Assembly: GCA_963773665.1 (NCBI GenBank)
Contig: CAVZBZ010000002.1
Span: 1,178,001-1,242,000, forward strand
From: DATJLY01 sp963773665
GTDB lineage: Bacteria; Pseudomonadota; Alphaproteobacteria; ATCC43930; CGMCC-115725
Length of the DNA stretch: 64,000 nt
Direction of reading: 5' to 3'
Shown: piece by piece, positions 28,725 to 36,979 of the stretch
Layout: each line of letters begins with the position of its first letter
How positions within the stretch are numbered: the stretch's first letter is position 1
Position numbers and translations under genes: made by a program
The notes under the pieces: generated by a model
Database searches by the model: none
Seen by the model: only the letters and a program-made list of their open reading frames with translations
What the model was told of the DNA's origin: nothing

Positions 28725-28775
28725 AGTTTCATGTTGGAATCTCCGCATTTTTAGCGGAGATTCCAACATGAAACT
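28725..28775. repeat. Perfect 22-bp inverted repeat
   Basis: Arms at 28725-28746 and 28754-28775 are exact reverse complements (AGTTTCATGTTGGAATCTCC... ) with a 7-base loop ATTTTTA. It is AT-richer than its surroundings. It lies between the terminator of the ParB-like gene and the start of the downstream small gene. It may be a bidirectional terminator, a MITE-like relic or a protein-binding site. Confidence 0.75.
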
Positions 28776-28810
28776 CAGACCTGTCGCCACTTCCCGAAGG
28801 TTCCCTGAAA

Positions 28811-28848
28811 CAAAAAGCGGCGCGGCTGACCAACGAGTCAGCCGCGCC
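28811..28848 (-). terminator. Rho-independent terminator of the ParB-like gene
   Basis: On the minus strand the stem GGCGCGGCTGA / TCAGCCGCGCC (28819-28829 with 28838-28848, 11 bp, 8-base loop) is followed by GCTTTTTG. It begins 20 bp after the stop codon of the ParB-like gene, the expected place. Confidence 0.75.
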
Positions 28849-28867
28849 GTGGTGGTGTAACGGTCAA

Positions 28868-30621
28868 TCAATCCTCGTCGGACACTTCGTCAACCGACTC
28901 CGGCTCGTCCTCCGTCTCGGCGGGCGCGTCCGCATCGACTGGCGGGAAACAGCATCGCCTCGGGAAGCCACTCGCGCGCCTTCTGTCTGCGCCGGGGTCG
29001 GCGTTGCCGTGGCATGTGCGCTCTGGAAGTGCCGGATCAGGCAATTCACAAGATCGGCCTTCTTGTAGGAGGACACCTGACCCGCCCCTTCGGCATAGCC
29101 GCAGTCGGCGGCGATGGCGACAAGCTGGTCGCGGGTGCGCCGCTCAAGGAAGCTGCGGTCGGGACGCCAGTGGTTGCGCATGTCAACGCCAAGGTCACGC
29201 GCCACGCGATTGAACAGGCTGTCCCTTGCATCGAGCCTCTGACAATCGCTCTGACCGAAGGTCAAGGCAATCAGCAACGTCTCAAGCTGCTCAAGGTCGT
29301 GATCGCTCAAACCCCTGCACGGCCTCGTACATGGTGAGGTCGTCGGCATCCGGCGACCGAAGCTGTCTCCACGCTGGCTCATCCTTCCTCGATGGCAAAG
29401 CCAAGCTTGGCTGCGAACTGCCGGGCCTGTCCTTCAAGGACGGCATAGGCGCTCTGCGCTTCGCTCTCCTTCGCCAAACTCGGGATCGCCTCATGCGGTT
29501 TGAACTTCATCAGGCGTTCCACCACGGAAACCTCCCTGACCTTGCGCGGGCTGGCGAGAAGCATTTCCTGCACGGCGGCGGTCTTGTGGTGCGCGATGTG
29601 GGCGCACAACGCCGATGAATACGCGGCCTTGCGCTTCGGTGGCGCTGCCGGGTGGTCCATCGTCTCCGCTGCGGTCTGCTTGTCGATGCTGCGCTTGGCC
29701 AGACCTTCCCTGATCTCGACCCGGCCCGAGGGCGAGAGATTGATAAGGACTCCGCCCTTCTGACGCTTCGATGCCTTGCGGTACTGCCAGTCGGGAATGT
29801 GGTAGGACGTCGGTCACTTCGACCCACGCGGCGCTGGCTTCGTGATGCTTCACAAGCTGCGCCACCGCCTCCTTTTGCAGGGCAAGAAACTGCTCCGCAT
29901 CGTCAAAATACGAAGTCTCGTCCTCGGCAAAAAGGTCGGTGGTGATGGTCCCGGTATAGTTCTCCGCCGGGAAGATCGCCAAGGCCACGGTCGGGCGGTC
30001 GTCGATCATCGTCGCCTTGATATCCTCGGCGCTGCATCGTAACCGCGCTCGATCTTCTCAAGAATGCCCCGCTGAACTTCGTCGCTGCCCAAGCGTCAGG
30101 GCCTCGGCTTGCGACAGGGTGATTTCTCCCTTCGCCAGCGCTGCCTTTGCTTCCCTGCACAGACTGTTGAGCGCCAGACGCCGCTTGATCGTGGTGGCGC
30201 TCAACCCCGTCTGCGCGACCACATCGTCCAGCGTGACGCCCTTGTGAACCAGCTTCGTCAATGCCGCCGCTTCTTCCAGCGGCGTCATGTTCTGCCGTTG
30301 CAGGTTCTCGACCGTGGCAATGCGCAGCGTCTGGTCCTTCGACAGGTCGTCGCGGACCTCCACCGCGACCGTGAAATCCTCCGGCAGTTCGCCGCGATCC
30401 TCCAACAGCCTGAGCGCCCGGAGTCGCCGCGACCCGCTGACGATCTGGTAGTGCTGGCTCTTCTTGCCTTTGCCCTTCACCGGGCTGACGACAAGGTTGT
30501 GCAACAGGCCATCGGTCCTGATGCTGGCCGCCAGCCCCTCGATGGTCTTGCGGTCGATCTTCCGGCGCGGGTTGCCGCGGCTCGGCTCCAGTGCCGACAA
30601 CGAAACGGATTGCATGGTCAT
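28868..30621 (-). pseudogene. ParB/RepB-like partition protein, multiple frameshifts
   Basis: Reading from the ATG at 30621 the first frame gives a ParB N-terminal domain: SLSALEPSRGNPRRKIDRKT, YQIVSGSRRLRALRLLEDRG, ENLQRQNMTPLEEAAALTKL and the helix-turn-helix VVAQTGLSATTIKRRLALN. Coding resemblance then continues through at least seven single-base shifts (near 30090, 30036, 29803, 29382, 29312, 28995 and 28945), through IPDWQYRKASKRQKGGVLI and a C-terminal acidic tail ending EDEPESVDEVSDED at 28868. The intact protein would have about 580 residues, like ParB homologues of conjugative plasmids and islands. No stop codons lie in the joined frame, so either the gene decayed very recently or this stretch is poorly sequenced. 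Confidence 0.75.
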
Positions 30622-31068
30622 GGTTTTCTCCTTCTTTTGATCAGCGCGGGCCGCGACCTTCGCGGCCCTTCAACCCTTCGCTTCCTTCCTTGGAAAGACG
30701 GGTGCGCATGCACCCGTTGGCCCTCGCCGAGAGCGGGCGGGTGTGGGTCGGCGTGCGTTCGCGGCCGGCCGGGTTGCGGACGGGGCGGGCGTTTGGGGCC
30801 TGCGCCGGACGCGGCCCTGCCGGTCCAACAGAAGGCGCGCCGAAGGGAGGGAGGGCGGCGTCCTCCCTGAGCCCTGCTTACAAACGGAAGAACCGGTGAG
30901 CCGCCAGGCTCACGCCATCATGATCTTGCGCAAGGGATCGTTACCCGAAAGGGCCGAGACCGGAGAGGCTCGGGGCGTGAGCCTAGAGCCCGGTCAGGCC
31001 CGAACCATCGGGCGGGGCCGGATGCGCCCGTTATTCCCTTGAAAAACAGCGGGATAATGCCACATCAA
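30622..31068 (-). promoter_or_regulatory. Long structured leader of the ParB-like gene (no ORF)
   Basis: This stretch has no credible gene. On the minus strand it precedes parB and contains a 9-bp hairpin (30648-30668, GGGCCGCGA / TCGCGGCCC), an 8-bp hairpin with GCAT loop (30698-30717) and two blocks, 30923-30960 and 30984-30997, that recur in the leader of ardC at 58296-58330 and 58374-58387. It probably holds the promoter and a regulatory leader; no clear -10/-35 pair was found. Confidence 0.5.
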
Positions 31069-31104
31069 AGCGGCCAATAAACCGGCCATTTAAGCGGCCA
31101 GTTT
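31069..31104. repeat. Three tandem 12-bp iteron-like repeats
   Basis: AGCGGCCAATAA, ACCGGCCATTTA and AGCGGCCAGTTT follow each other with no spacer (31069-31080, 31081-31092, 31093-31104). The core CGGCCA recurs every 12 bp. They end just before the -35 region of the fic gene. They could be sites for a replication, partition or repressor protein. Confidence 0.7.
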
Positions 31105-31105
31105 T

Positions 31106-31138
31106 GTAAGTTGAACTTACATAGTCATTTGATATACA
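31106..31138 (+). promoter_or_regulatory. fic promoter with overlapping palindromic operator
   Basis: TTGAAC (31111-31116) and TATACA (31133-31138) are spaced 16 bp and lie just upstream of the ATG at 31146. The -35 hexamer is embedded in the palindrome GTAAGTT-G-AACTTAC (31106-31120), a likely repressor site. No obvious ribosome-binding site fits between the -10 and the ATG, so the message would be nearly leaderless. Confidence 0.55.
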
Positions 31139-31145
31139 ATGAATT

Positions 31146-32379
31146 ATGAGCAAGAAGCAAGCGGACAAAGAACCGGCCAAAAAAGCGGTCCAAGACCGGG
31201 GTGAATCCATCGGCCTGATGGAGCCCCTGGTCATCGGCGACGGCTCGCGCCAGCGCGCCGCCCTGACCGATCTCGCCTTGGAGCTGGCGCAAAAGAGCGC
31301 CGGGTTCCGGCGCTCCCTGCCCGAAAGCCTGCTGGCCTCGCTCGCCGATCTCGTGCGCGTCGATGAACTGCTACTACAGCAACCTGATCGAAGGCCACAA
31401 CACGCACCCGATCGATATCGAGCGCGCCCTCAAGGGCGACTACAGCAAGGATACGAAGAAGCGCGACCTCCAGTTAGAGGCCAAAGCGCACATCACGGTC
31501 CAGCAATGGATCGACAGCGGCGGCCTCAAAGGCCGCGCCGTCACTGCGGACTCCATCCGCGAAATCCATCGCCGCTTCTGCGAACTGCTGCCGGACGATC
31601 TGCTGTGGATCGAAGACCCGGCGACGAAAGAGAAGATCAAGGTGATCCCCGGCGAACTCCGCGACCGCGATGTCGCGGTCGGCAAGCACGTCCCGGTCAG
31701 CCCGCCGGCGGTGCCGCGCTTTCTCAAACGCTTCGAAGAGGTCTACAGCAAGCTCGGCAAGACCGAGACGATCCTCGCGGCGGCGGCGGCGCATCACCGT
31801 CTCGCCTGGATTCACCCGTTCCTCGACGGCAACGGCCGCGTCGCGCGGCTGATGTCGCACGCGACACTGCTGGAAGCGCTCGATACCGGCGCCGTCTGGT
31901 CGATCGCCCGCGGCCTCGCCCGCAGTGTCGATGCCTATAAAGGCCACCTTGCCGCCTGCGACCTGACGCGGCGCAACGATCTCGACGGCAGGGGCCATCT
32001 GAGCGAAGAGACGCTGACGGAATTCACAAGCTTCTTCCTCACCACCTGCATCGATCAGGTCACCTTCATGGAAGGCCTGATGCAGCCCGATCAGCTGCGC
32101 GCGCGCATCCTGCTGTGGGCGGAAGAGCAAATGCGCCTCAACAAGCTGCCGCCCAAATCCGGCGCCATCCTCGAAGCCGTGCTCTACCGCGGCGAACTCC
32201 CGCGCGCCGACACGCCCGCCATCGTCGACTCCAGCGAGCGCAGCGCCCGCCGCGTCGTCTCCGCCCTGATCGACCATGGCGTGCTCACATCCGAGAGCAC
32301 GCGCGCGCCCTTACGCCTCGCCTTCCCCGCCACCCTCGCCTCGCGCTGGATGCCGGGATTGTTTCCGGAAAGGACCTGA
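31146..32379 (+). CDS. Fic-domain AMP-transferase-like protein (one frameshift)
   Basis: About 410 residues. After a Lys-rich start (MSKKQADKEPAKKAVQDRG) comes the inhibitory-helix motif SNLIEGHNT (S/T-x-x-x-E-G type). The Fic core follows, HPFLDGNGRVARLMSHATLL, with all catalytic residues. A C-terminal winged-helix-like part (SAILEAVLYRGELPRADTPA region, SERSARRVVSALIDHGVLTS) suggests DNA binding or autoregulation. The frame breaks at about 31358 between SLADLVR and SMNCYYSNL. Fic enzymes usually AMPylate a Thr, Tyr or Ser of a target; the intramolecular Glu would keep it silent until relieved. The ATPase gene follows after 3 bp. Confidence 0.8.
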
Positions 32380-32382
32380 CAA

Positions 32383-33028
32383 ATGACAATCGAACAAATC
32401 ACCCCCTTGGAACTTCGCCCTGAAATCCACAATCTATCGGTTTTGAAGCAGATCATTGAAAGCCGTAGCCGCTCGTTAGAGGTAGTGCGTGAAGCTTTAT
32501 CGAACATGTGCGCTCCGGAAGTGGGAGCGCAAAATGTCTACGTGAAGTGTTTTGCACACCCAGACCATGGCGTGTCGTTTCTGTTTGAGGACGATGGCTG
32601 CGGCATGACACGCACTGGTAATGCAGAACATCCAGGCCGGCTGGATCGGTTCCTCAACGTGGGCTTTAGCGGGGCGGCAGGATTTCAAGGCCGATCGGTA
32701 TTCATGGAAGGGCCTAGGATCGAAGCTAATGCTCAACTGTCGCCGTCTTGAACTCGAAACGTGGGCGGGTAGCCCCTCAGACCGAGTTTATAACGTGCAG
32801 GTCGTCGCTCCAGCCGAGAAACTTTTGAAGGCTCAGCCGGAATGGCCAAAGTTTTACGTGACGGAGCGTGATCCGGAATCGGGAGATCGCAAGGGCACTC
32901 GTATTAGCGTGCTGGGTTATGAGGGGGGTGAACGAGATTACTTATTCGAAGACCTGCGCCAGTATATGTACTGGAACACTATCGTTGGAATGACGCATAA
33001 GCTTGAGACATTTCCAGGGGCCTATATA
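32383..33028 (+). pseudogene. HSP90-like (GHKL) ATPase, N-terminal part, split by a mobile element
   Basis: The start has the GHKL ATP-binding pattern: EVVREALSNMCAPEVGA (N-box-like helix), FLFEDDGCGMT (DxGxG) and, in a second frame, ADRYSWKGLGSKLMLNCRRL (lid and GxGSK). One extra G at about 32680 shifts the frame. Downstream reads ISVLGYEGGERDYLFEDLRQ and MTHKLETFPGAY before the sequence runs into the IS1595-type element at 33029. The matching C-terminal part is probably 35898-36917. It follows fic by 3 bp and may form a two-gene module with it. Confidence 0.55.
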
Positions 33029-33187
33029 CTTTACACACTAGCGACTCAATCTAGTCTGTGCGCCTGATGCGCGCCCATGAGGACAAAGGAAGAGACCAAA
33101 CGCATTTTGGCCGAGGGGCGCGCAGCCGTCCGGGTCAGCGCCGAAGAGCGTCCGCGCTTTGCGGGCTCGCGCGTTGACTGCGACAGA

Positions 33188-33459
33188 TTACTTTACGCTG
33201 TAGGGCGAGTGATCGCTGCTGAGTTTGAGTGCCTCGATCATATCCGCAAGTTGGTCCTCGTCGAGAACACCGCCAGTCAACGCCGCGCCCTCTTTGATTA
33301 CTTCTTCTATTTTCCCGGCGGCCCCACACTCCAAGCAGGCGATAGAGTTGCGGGTTCTGTGTGCGCAATCGAGAAGACCGATTGCGGTACATGAACGAGC
33401 GTCGGGGCTTCGGCGCAGAACCCGCAAGTGTGGCCGAGGACGAGAAAGTTGAGAACGCT
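33188..33459 (-). CDS. Small zinc-ribbon-like protein (one frameshift)
   Basis: From an ATG at 33459 the frame gives MSVLNFLVLGHTCGFCAEAP, then after a shift at about 33385 it continues LLDCAHRTRNSIACLECGAA and EEVIKEGAALTGGVLDEDQL to the stop at 33188. Two CxxC pairs (CGFC and CLEC) suggest one zinc site. About 91 residues if joined. No known function. It sits inside the IS1595-type element as a possible passenger. Confidence 0.4.
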
Positions 33460-33487
33460 CATGGGGAACTCCCTAGGGAGGGTGAGA

Positions 33488-33640
33488 TTACGAAGGCGAT
33501 GGCGGCGGCGGGCGCGCGGGAATGTGGGTAAGCGACTCTTCTGCGTGCGCCCAGCCAGCGATAGCGACCCCAACGAGAGCCGCCGCTTTTGGGAACTCTC
33601 GCAGGTCTGTCCTCACCGCCCCTCTGGGTCTTTTCGCCAT
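33488..33640 (-). CDS. Possible small protein
   Basis: 50 residues starting MAKRPRGAVRTDLREFPKAA, with a mildly hydrophobic middle (LVGVAIAGWA) and a Pro-rich end. GGGAGCGAACG precedes the ATG as a weak binding site. It is co-directional with the zinc-ribbon gene. No recognised relatives and the length alone is weak evidence. Confidence 0.3.
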   Translation of the reverse strand: MAKRPRGAVRTDLREFPKAAALVGVAIAGWAHAEESLTHIPARPPPPSPS

Positions 33641-33715
33641 CGTTCGCTCCCGATGGACTAGCGACTCAGTCCGCATTTCGTGTAAGAGGCGTTGGCGATG
33701 ACTCTCATTGAGAAG

Positions 33716-34012
33716 CTACACATCAAACGTTTGCCCGCACGTCTCGCATGTGGCGGCATCTATTGGAACAGGTCTCAGCGCCCCCCGCGCACCGCGTTCG
33801 ACCCAGCAACTGGGGCATACGTATTTACCGCCGAGGGAGACTTGATAATTCGCAAAGCGATGCGGCGCGCGGCGCGCCGCATCGCGCTCCGCCTTCTTCT
33901 CCGTTATCCGCGCCTCCAATTCGAGTATTTCGCGCTGAAGATCAGATACGCGCGCTTGCGCCTGCTCCGCTATCTGTTGGGCTATCTCGCGAAGCCGCGA
34001 TTCTATCGACAT
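33716..34012 (-). CDS. Coiled-coil zinc-ribbon hypothetical protein
   Basis: 98 residues. Residues 1-50 form a strong heptad coiled coil (IAQQIAEQAQARVSDLQREI, LELEARITEKKAERDAA). The C-terminus has two CxxC knuckles (YVCPSCWVERG and TCETCGQTF) that should bind one zinc. Similar small proteins occur in bacterial mobile islands without assigned function. The start ATG at 34012 is 9 bp from the preceding membrane-protein gene on the same strand. Confidence 0.6.
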   Translation of the reverse strand: MSIESRLREIAQQIAEQAQARVSDLQREILELEARITEKKAERDAARRAPHRFANYQVSLGGKYVCPSCWVERGARGALRPVPIDAATCETCGQTFDV

Positions 34013-34020
34013 GACCCCCC

Positions 34021-34224
34021 CTAACTGTCTCGCTTGTGTAGTCCCTTTATCCACACCCCCGCAGCGGCGGTGCCGATACTCAGCCAGATCGTCGGCGCTT
34101 CTGCGTGGGGGCCGAGGAAGATCATCGCAGGCCAGATGAGAATTAAGAATATGCAGAAGGCTACCCCTGCCGTGAGAACCACGTACGCTATGAGGGGGTT
34201 GTAAAGTGGCGCGTCGATCTTCAC
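34021..34224 (-). CDS. Small membrane protein
   Basis: 67 residues from GTG at 34224. Two hydrophobic stretches: LIAYVVLTAGVAFCIFLILI and, after a polar turn with GPHAEAPT, IWLSIGTAAAGVW, ending in the basic GLHKRDS. It could be a two-helix inner-membrane protein. It sits between two other minus-strand small genes with short gaps (8 and 14 bp), so the three may be one operon. Confidence 0.5.
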   Translation of the reverse strand: MKIDAPLYNPLIAYVVLTAGVAFCIFLILIWPAMIFLGPHAEAPTIWLSIGTAAAGVWIKGLHKRDS

Positions 34225-34238
34225 TGAGTCGTTCTCCC

Positions 34239-34547
34239 TCAGCTTTGGGTGCGATATTTTTCCGCCATCGCCATAGCCACAAACTTATGTCGGCCTTGGC
34301 GATCGACACTGGTATCGTTGCGCGCGCACCATTCAGGGAATGTGTCCGGGTCGATATATACACGCTCGGTCATGTGTCCCTCAGCCTGCGTGGCCTTTTC
34401 CATTTCTTCGGCGTGCTTCAGCCACTCTTTCCAAGTGGCGGGCATTTTGTCGGCGTCTGTGAAGATAAGCAAAAGAGCCTGATAATCTTCCTCCCTAAAC
34501 CATGCGAGACCAACAACTCGGGGTTGGTATCCTGCGATTTTAGCCAT
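34239..34547 (-). CDS. Conserved hypothetical protein of mobile elements
   Basis: 102 residues from the ATG at 34547, preceded by AGGAGCGAGG. It starts MAKIAGYQPRVVGLAWFREE and includes LIFTDADKMPATWKEWLKHA and TERVYIDPDTFPEWCARN. I recall near-identical hypothetical proteins in many alphaproteobacterial accessory regions; no function is known to me. No membrane segment or metal motif is visible. The upstream extension in the same frame lacks coding character. Confidence 0.65.
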   Translation of the reverse strand: MAKIAGYQPRVVGLAWFREEDYQALLLIFTDADKMPATWKEWLKHAEEMEKATQAEGHMTERVYIDPDTFPEWCARNDTSVDRQGRHKFVAMAMAEKYRTQS

Positions 34548-34635
34548 GACCTCGCTCCTAAGGTTCTTGGCAACCCCTAGGATAGCATTGCCGGCGTTCA
34601 GGGCGAATCCGATCCAGTTGTGCGAGGCTACGGGT

Positions 34636-34791
34636 ATGGCTCCTAGATCGAAGCGCCCGACCACCACCCCCGAGCAAGAGGGAATCGAAATGCGGCCCGA
34701 CGCATGGCCGCGCTTCGTGCGGGCGCTAAAGACGATCGCCCGGCACACGCCGAAAGATCGGATCCAGAAGAAGGCCAAGCGCGCGCGTTAG
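34636..34791 (+). CDS. Small conserved hypothetical protein
   Basis: 51 residues starting MAPRSKRPTTTPEQEGIEMR and containing MRPDAWPRFVRALKTIARHT, a pattern I have seen in short basic proteins (RPDxWxRFxRAxK) of alphaproteobacteria. It is divergent from the 102-residue gene across about 90 bp. Function unknown. Confidence 0.45.
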   Translation: MAPRSKRPTTTPEQEGIEMRPDAWPRFVRALKTIARHTPKDRIQKKAKRAR

Positions 34792-34909
34792 GGGCGCGTT
34801 CGCCCGCGCCTCGGGACTCGTATCCAGTAAAAGGTTTTGGGGCGGTAGCTGCCGTCCGGGCAGAATCTTCGCCTCAACCCAGACAATCTGCCATGTGAGG
34901 CTCGCGCGC

Positions 34910-35842
34910 CTAGGCTTGCGAGTTGCCTTCGTTGCGGTCAGTCCGCCGATAGGTGAGTCGCTTACCCGGCGCGCCTTTCAGCGCCTTCGCCATGCGTTCT
35001 GCGTCGTCCACCCCGAGGCCCTCGCGTTCGTTGTAGCGGAAGTCGAATTCTGCGAGGTAGCGGTGCAAATGCTGCGCGCTGACATGGTGATAGACGCCAT
35101 AAACGCCGCGCTTGAGGATGCTGAAATAGCCCTCGACGGTGTTGGTATGCCAGAAGTGGCCGCGCACGTATTCCTCGGCTGAGTGGTTCACGGAACCGTG
35201 TCCGGCAAAATCCTTGTCCAGCGGCCAATAGACCGGCGCTTCGTCGGTCATTAGGTAGGACGCCTTATCAACCTCTTTCGTGATCGTGTCGCGCAGGGTC
35301 GCGCCCGTCACATTGGCGATATGGCGCGAGCGCACCTTTCCGTCGCGCTCCACCAGCGACAGAACAACCTCTTTGGGCGGGACGTGGTTCTTACGGTTCT
35401 TGGCCTTTCCGCCCATGTAGGTTTCGTCGATTTCCACGACCTTGTTTTGACCGCCCATAGGAGGGAGCACGGTGCCGTCCCTCATCGCCTCTCTAATGCG
35501 ATGGCACATGAACCAGGCTGTTTTGTAGGTGACGCCCAGCATGCGCTCGATCTGTTTTGCGCTGACGCCCTTCTTGCTCGAAACCATCATGTGGAAGGCA
35601 AACAGCCACTTGTTGAGCGGCAGGTGCGAACCCTCAAAGATGGTGCCGACCGTTACCGTGAATTGATCGAAACAGGCCGCGCACTTGTAGAGTCCGTCGC
35701 GGTGCGCTTCGCCGTTAAGTTCGGTCGCGTTGTCGATCTCGCCGCAATGCGGGCACGTCGGGCCATCGGGCCAAAGCAACCCCTCAAGCCACTCGCGGGC
35801 CTTCGTGGCGTCCTGAAATACGGGATTGTCGCAAATGTTCAT
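34910..35842 (-). CDS. IS1595-family transposase
   Basis: 310 residues. The N-terminal zinc ribbon is PTCPHCGEIDN with the second pair YKCAACFDQF, followed by VTVGTIFEGSHLPLNKWLFA. The DDE-type (ISXO2-like) core has NKVVEIDETYMGGKAKNRKN (about residue 138), SYLMTDEAPVYWPLDKDFAG and the C-terminal HTNTVEGYFSILKRGVYGVY with YLAEFDFRYN. It appears intact. It lies at the right end of the proposed 2.9-kb element. Confidence 0.88.
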   Translation of the reverse strand: MNICDNPVFQDATKAREWLEGLLWPDGPTCPHCGEIDNATELNGEAHRDGLYKCAACFDQFTVTVGTIFEGSHLPLNKWLFAFHMMVSSKKGVSAKQIERMLGVTYKTAWFMCHRIREAMRDGTVLPPMGGQNKVVEIDETYMGGKAKNRKNHVPPKEVVLSLVERDGKVRSRHIANVTGATLRDTITKEVDKASYLMTDEAPVYWPLDKDFAGHGSVNHSAEEYVRGHFWHTNTVEGYFSILKRGVYGVYHHVSAQHLHRYLAEFDFRYNEREGLGVDDAERMAKALKGAPGKRLTYRRTDRNEGNSQA

Positions 35843-35897
35843 GGCCGTTCTCCGACGATGCGGCCATTCTACCTATAGCGGTACGGTTTGTAAAGTA

Positions 35898-36917
35898 TAT
35901 ATTTGCCCATTTCCACATGTCTTTCTAAAAGTGGGTGCGTGTCAGGAGGAAATGGACGCCGGATATCGATGGATTCTTAAGCCATCATCAAATGATGAAG
36001 CTTGGAAAACAGTCATAGTCGAACCGCCCATTACGGTTACCGAGGTCGCTCGATCCGGGGAAACCGTCGCGGTGACACTGAAAGGCGGATTCACATTAAA
36101 CACGGCAGACGCCTGTGGGCCCGGCATAAGCCTAAGCAAGTTTCGATATAATACCGGTCTTCGTCTCTCGGTGCTCGGCATTCCTTTTTTCCGGTTGGAA
36201 TTTGGAAGATTAAAGGGAGACAAATTCCAGCAATACCAAGATTTGTGCTCGTTTGTCGTCGAATGTGACGCGCTAAGCACGCGACTAAACATGGATCGCA
36301 GCGGATACAACGAAGATGACGCTATTGCTGCGGCGTTCGAAAAAGCGACCAAGAAAGCGTTCGACCTTTTTAGCCAGACGGATCAGTACAAGAACTTCAT
36401 GGAGAAGAAGCGTCGAGAGGATGAAAAGACAAAAGGAAAATTTTTGAATGAACGAAAAACGGCGCTGAATTCCCCTTCGCAAGAATATGTGTGCGTAGAC
36501 AGGCCCGGCGGTGAAACCGTGTTACACCGAAAGCCAGAGAATGAGGCAGATACATTAGCGCTGTTCTGGAAGCTGGAGGCCCTTGGACGCACCCCCTTCG
36601 TCCAGTTCGTATCGCTCGAACACACTTCCCAGAGCGGGATCGATGTAATTGCCACTTTTCAGGAGAGTGAAGACAGTCAGCTCAGGATAATGGAAGCGGT
36701 AGAATTTGAATACCGATTCGAAAATTACTTAGCTCATGGGCACAATCCGAAACAGACCTCGCTGATTATTTGCTGGGAGATTCGTGATAACAGCAAGCTT
36801 CACAAAATTTGCGATTATCATTACCGAGCTGAAGTCAACATGCAGATACTGCCGGTTTTCGAAATATCAAAATTTCCGGGTGTCCGGATTAAGAAACGAA
36901 GTGAAATAGATTGGTAG
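35898..36917 (+). pseudogene. Probable C-terminal part of the split HSP90-like ATPase
   Basis: Open from the element border to the stop at 36917. From the first Met at 35952 (MDAGYRWILKPSSNDEAWKT) it has 321 residues, with ATQKAF-like helices (AAAFEKATKKAFDLFSQTDQ) and the C-terminal block NEADTLALFWKLEALGRTPF then ETLEHTS-like VSLEHTSQSGIDVIATFQE and TSLIICWEI. From memory such blocks end large GHKL ATPases of defence-type islands. Its base composition is AT-richer, like the N-terminal part at 32383-33028. It might instead be expressed from AGGAGG at 35944-35949. The assignment to one gene needs an intact homologue. Confidence 0.5.
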
Positions 36918-36979
36918 ATGCGAACAACCCTTTTTGCTCCTTGGGAGCAGGCGCGAGGCGCATCAAAAAAGTAGAACTG

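Larger units (their letters stand above)
33029..35895. mobile_element. IS1595-type element with passenger genes
   Basis: The left end CTTTACACAC is preceded by TATATA (33023-33028). The right end, read inward, is CTTTACAAAC and is followed by TATATA (35896-35901). These fit short terminal inverted repeats and a target duplication. Inside are an IS1595-family transposase at the right and at least four small genes. The sequence on either side looks like two parts of one HSP90-like ATPase gene. The terminal repeats are only about 10 bp and imperfect, so the limits are tentative. Confidence 0.5.

Noticed and set aside
33077..33394. Plus-strand frame of 105 codons
   Set aside because: The opposite strand gives paired CxxC motifs and better composition; the plus frame has no motif or binding site.
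33692..34024. Plus-strand frame opposite the coiled-coil zinc-ribbon gene
   Set aside because: The minus frame has two CxxC pairs and heptads; the plus frame is Arg/Leu-rich and motif-free.
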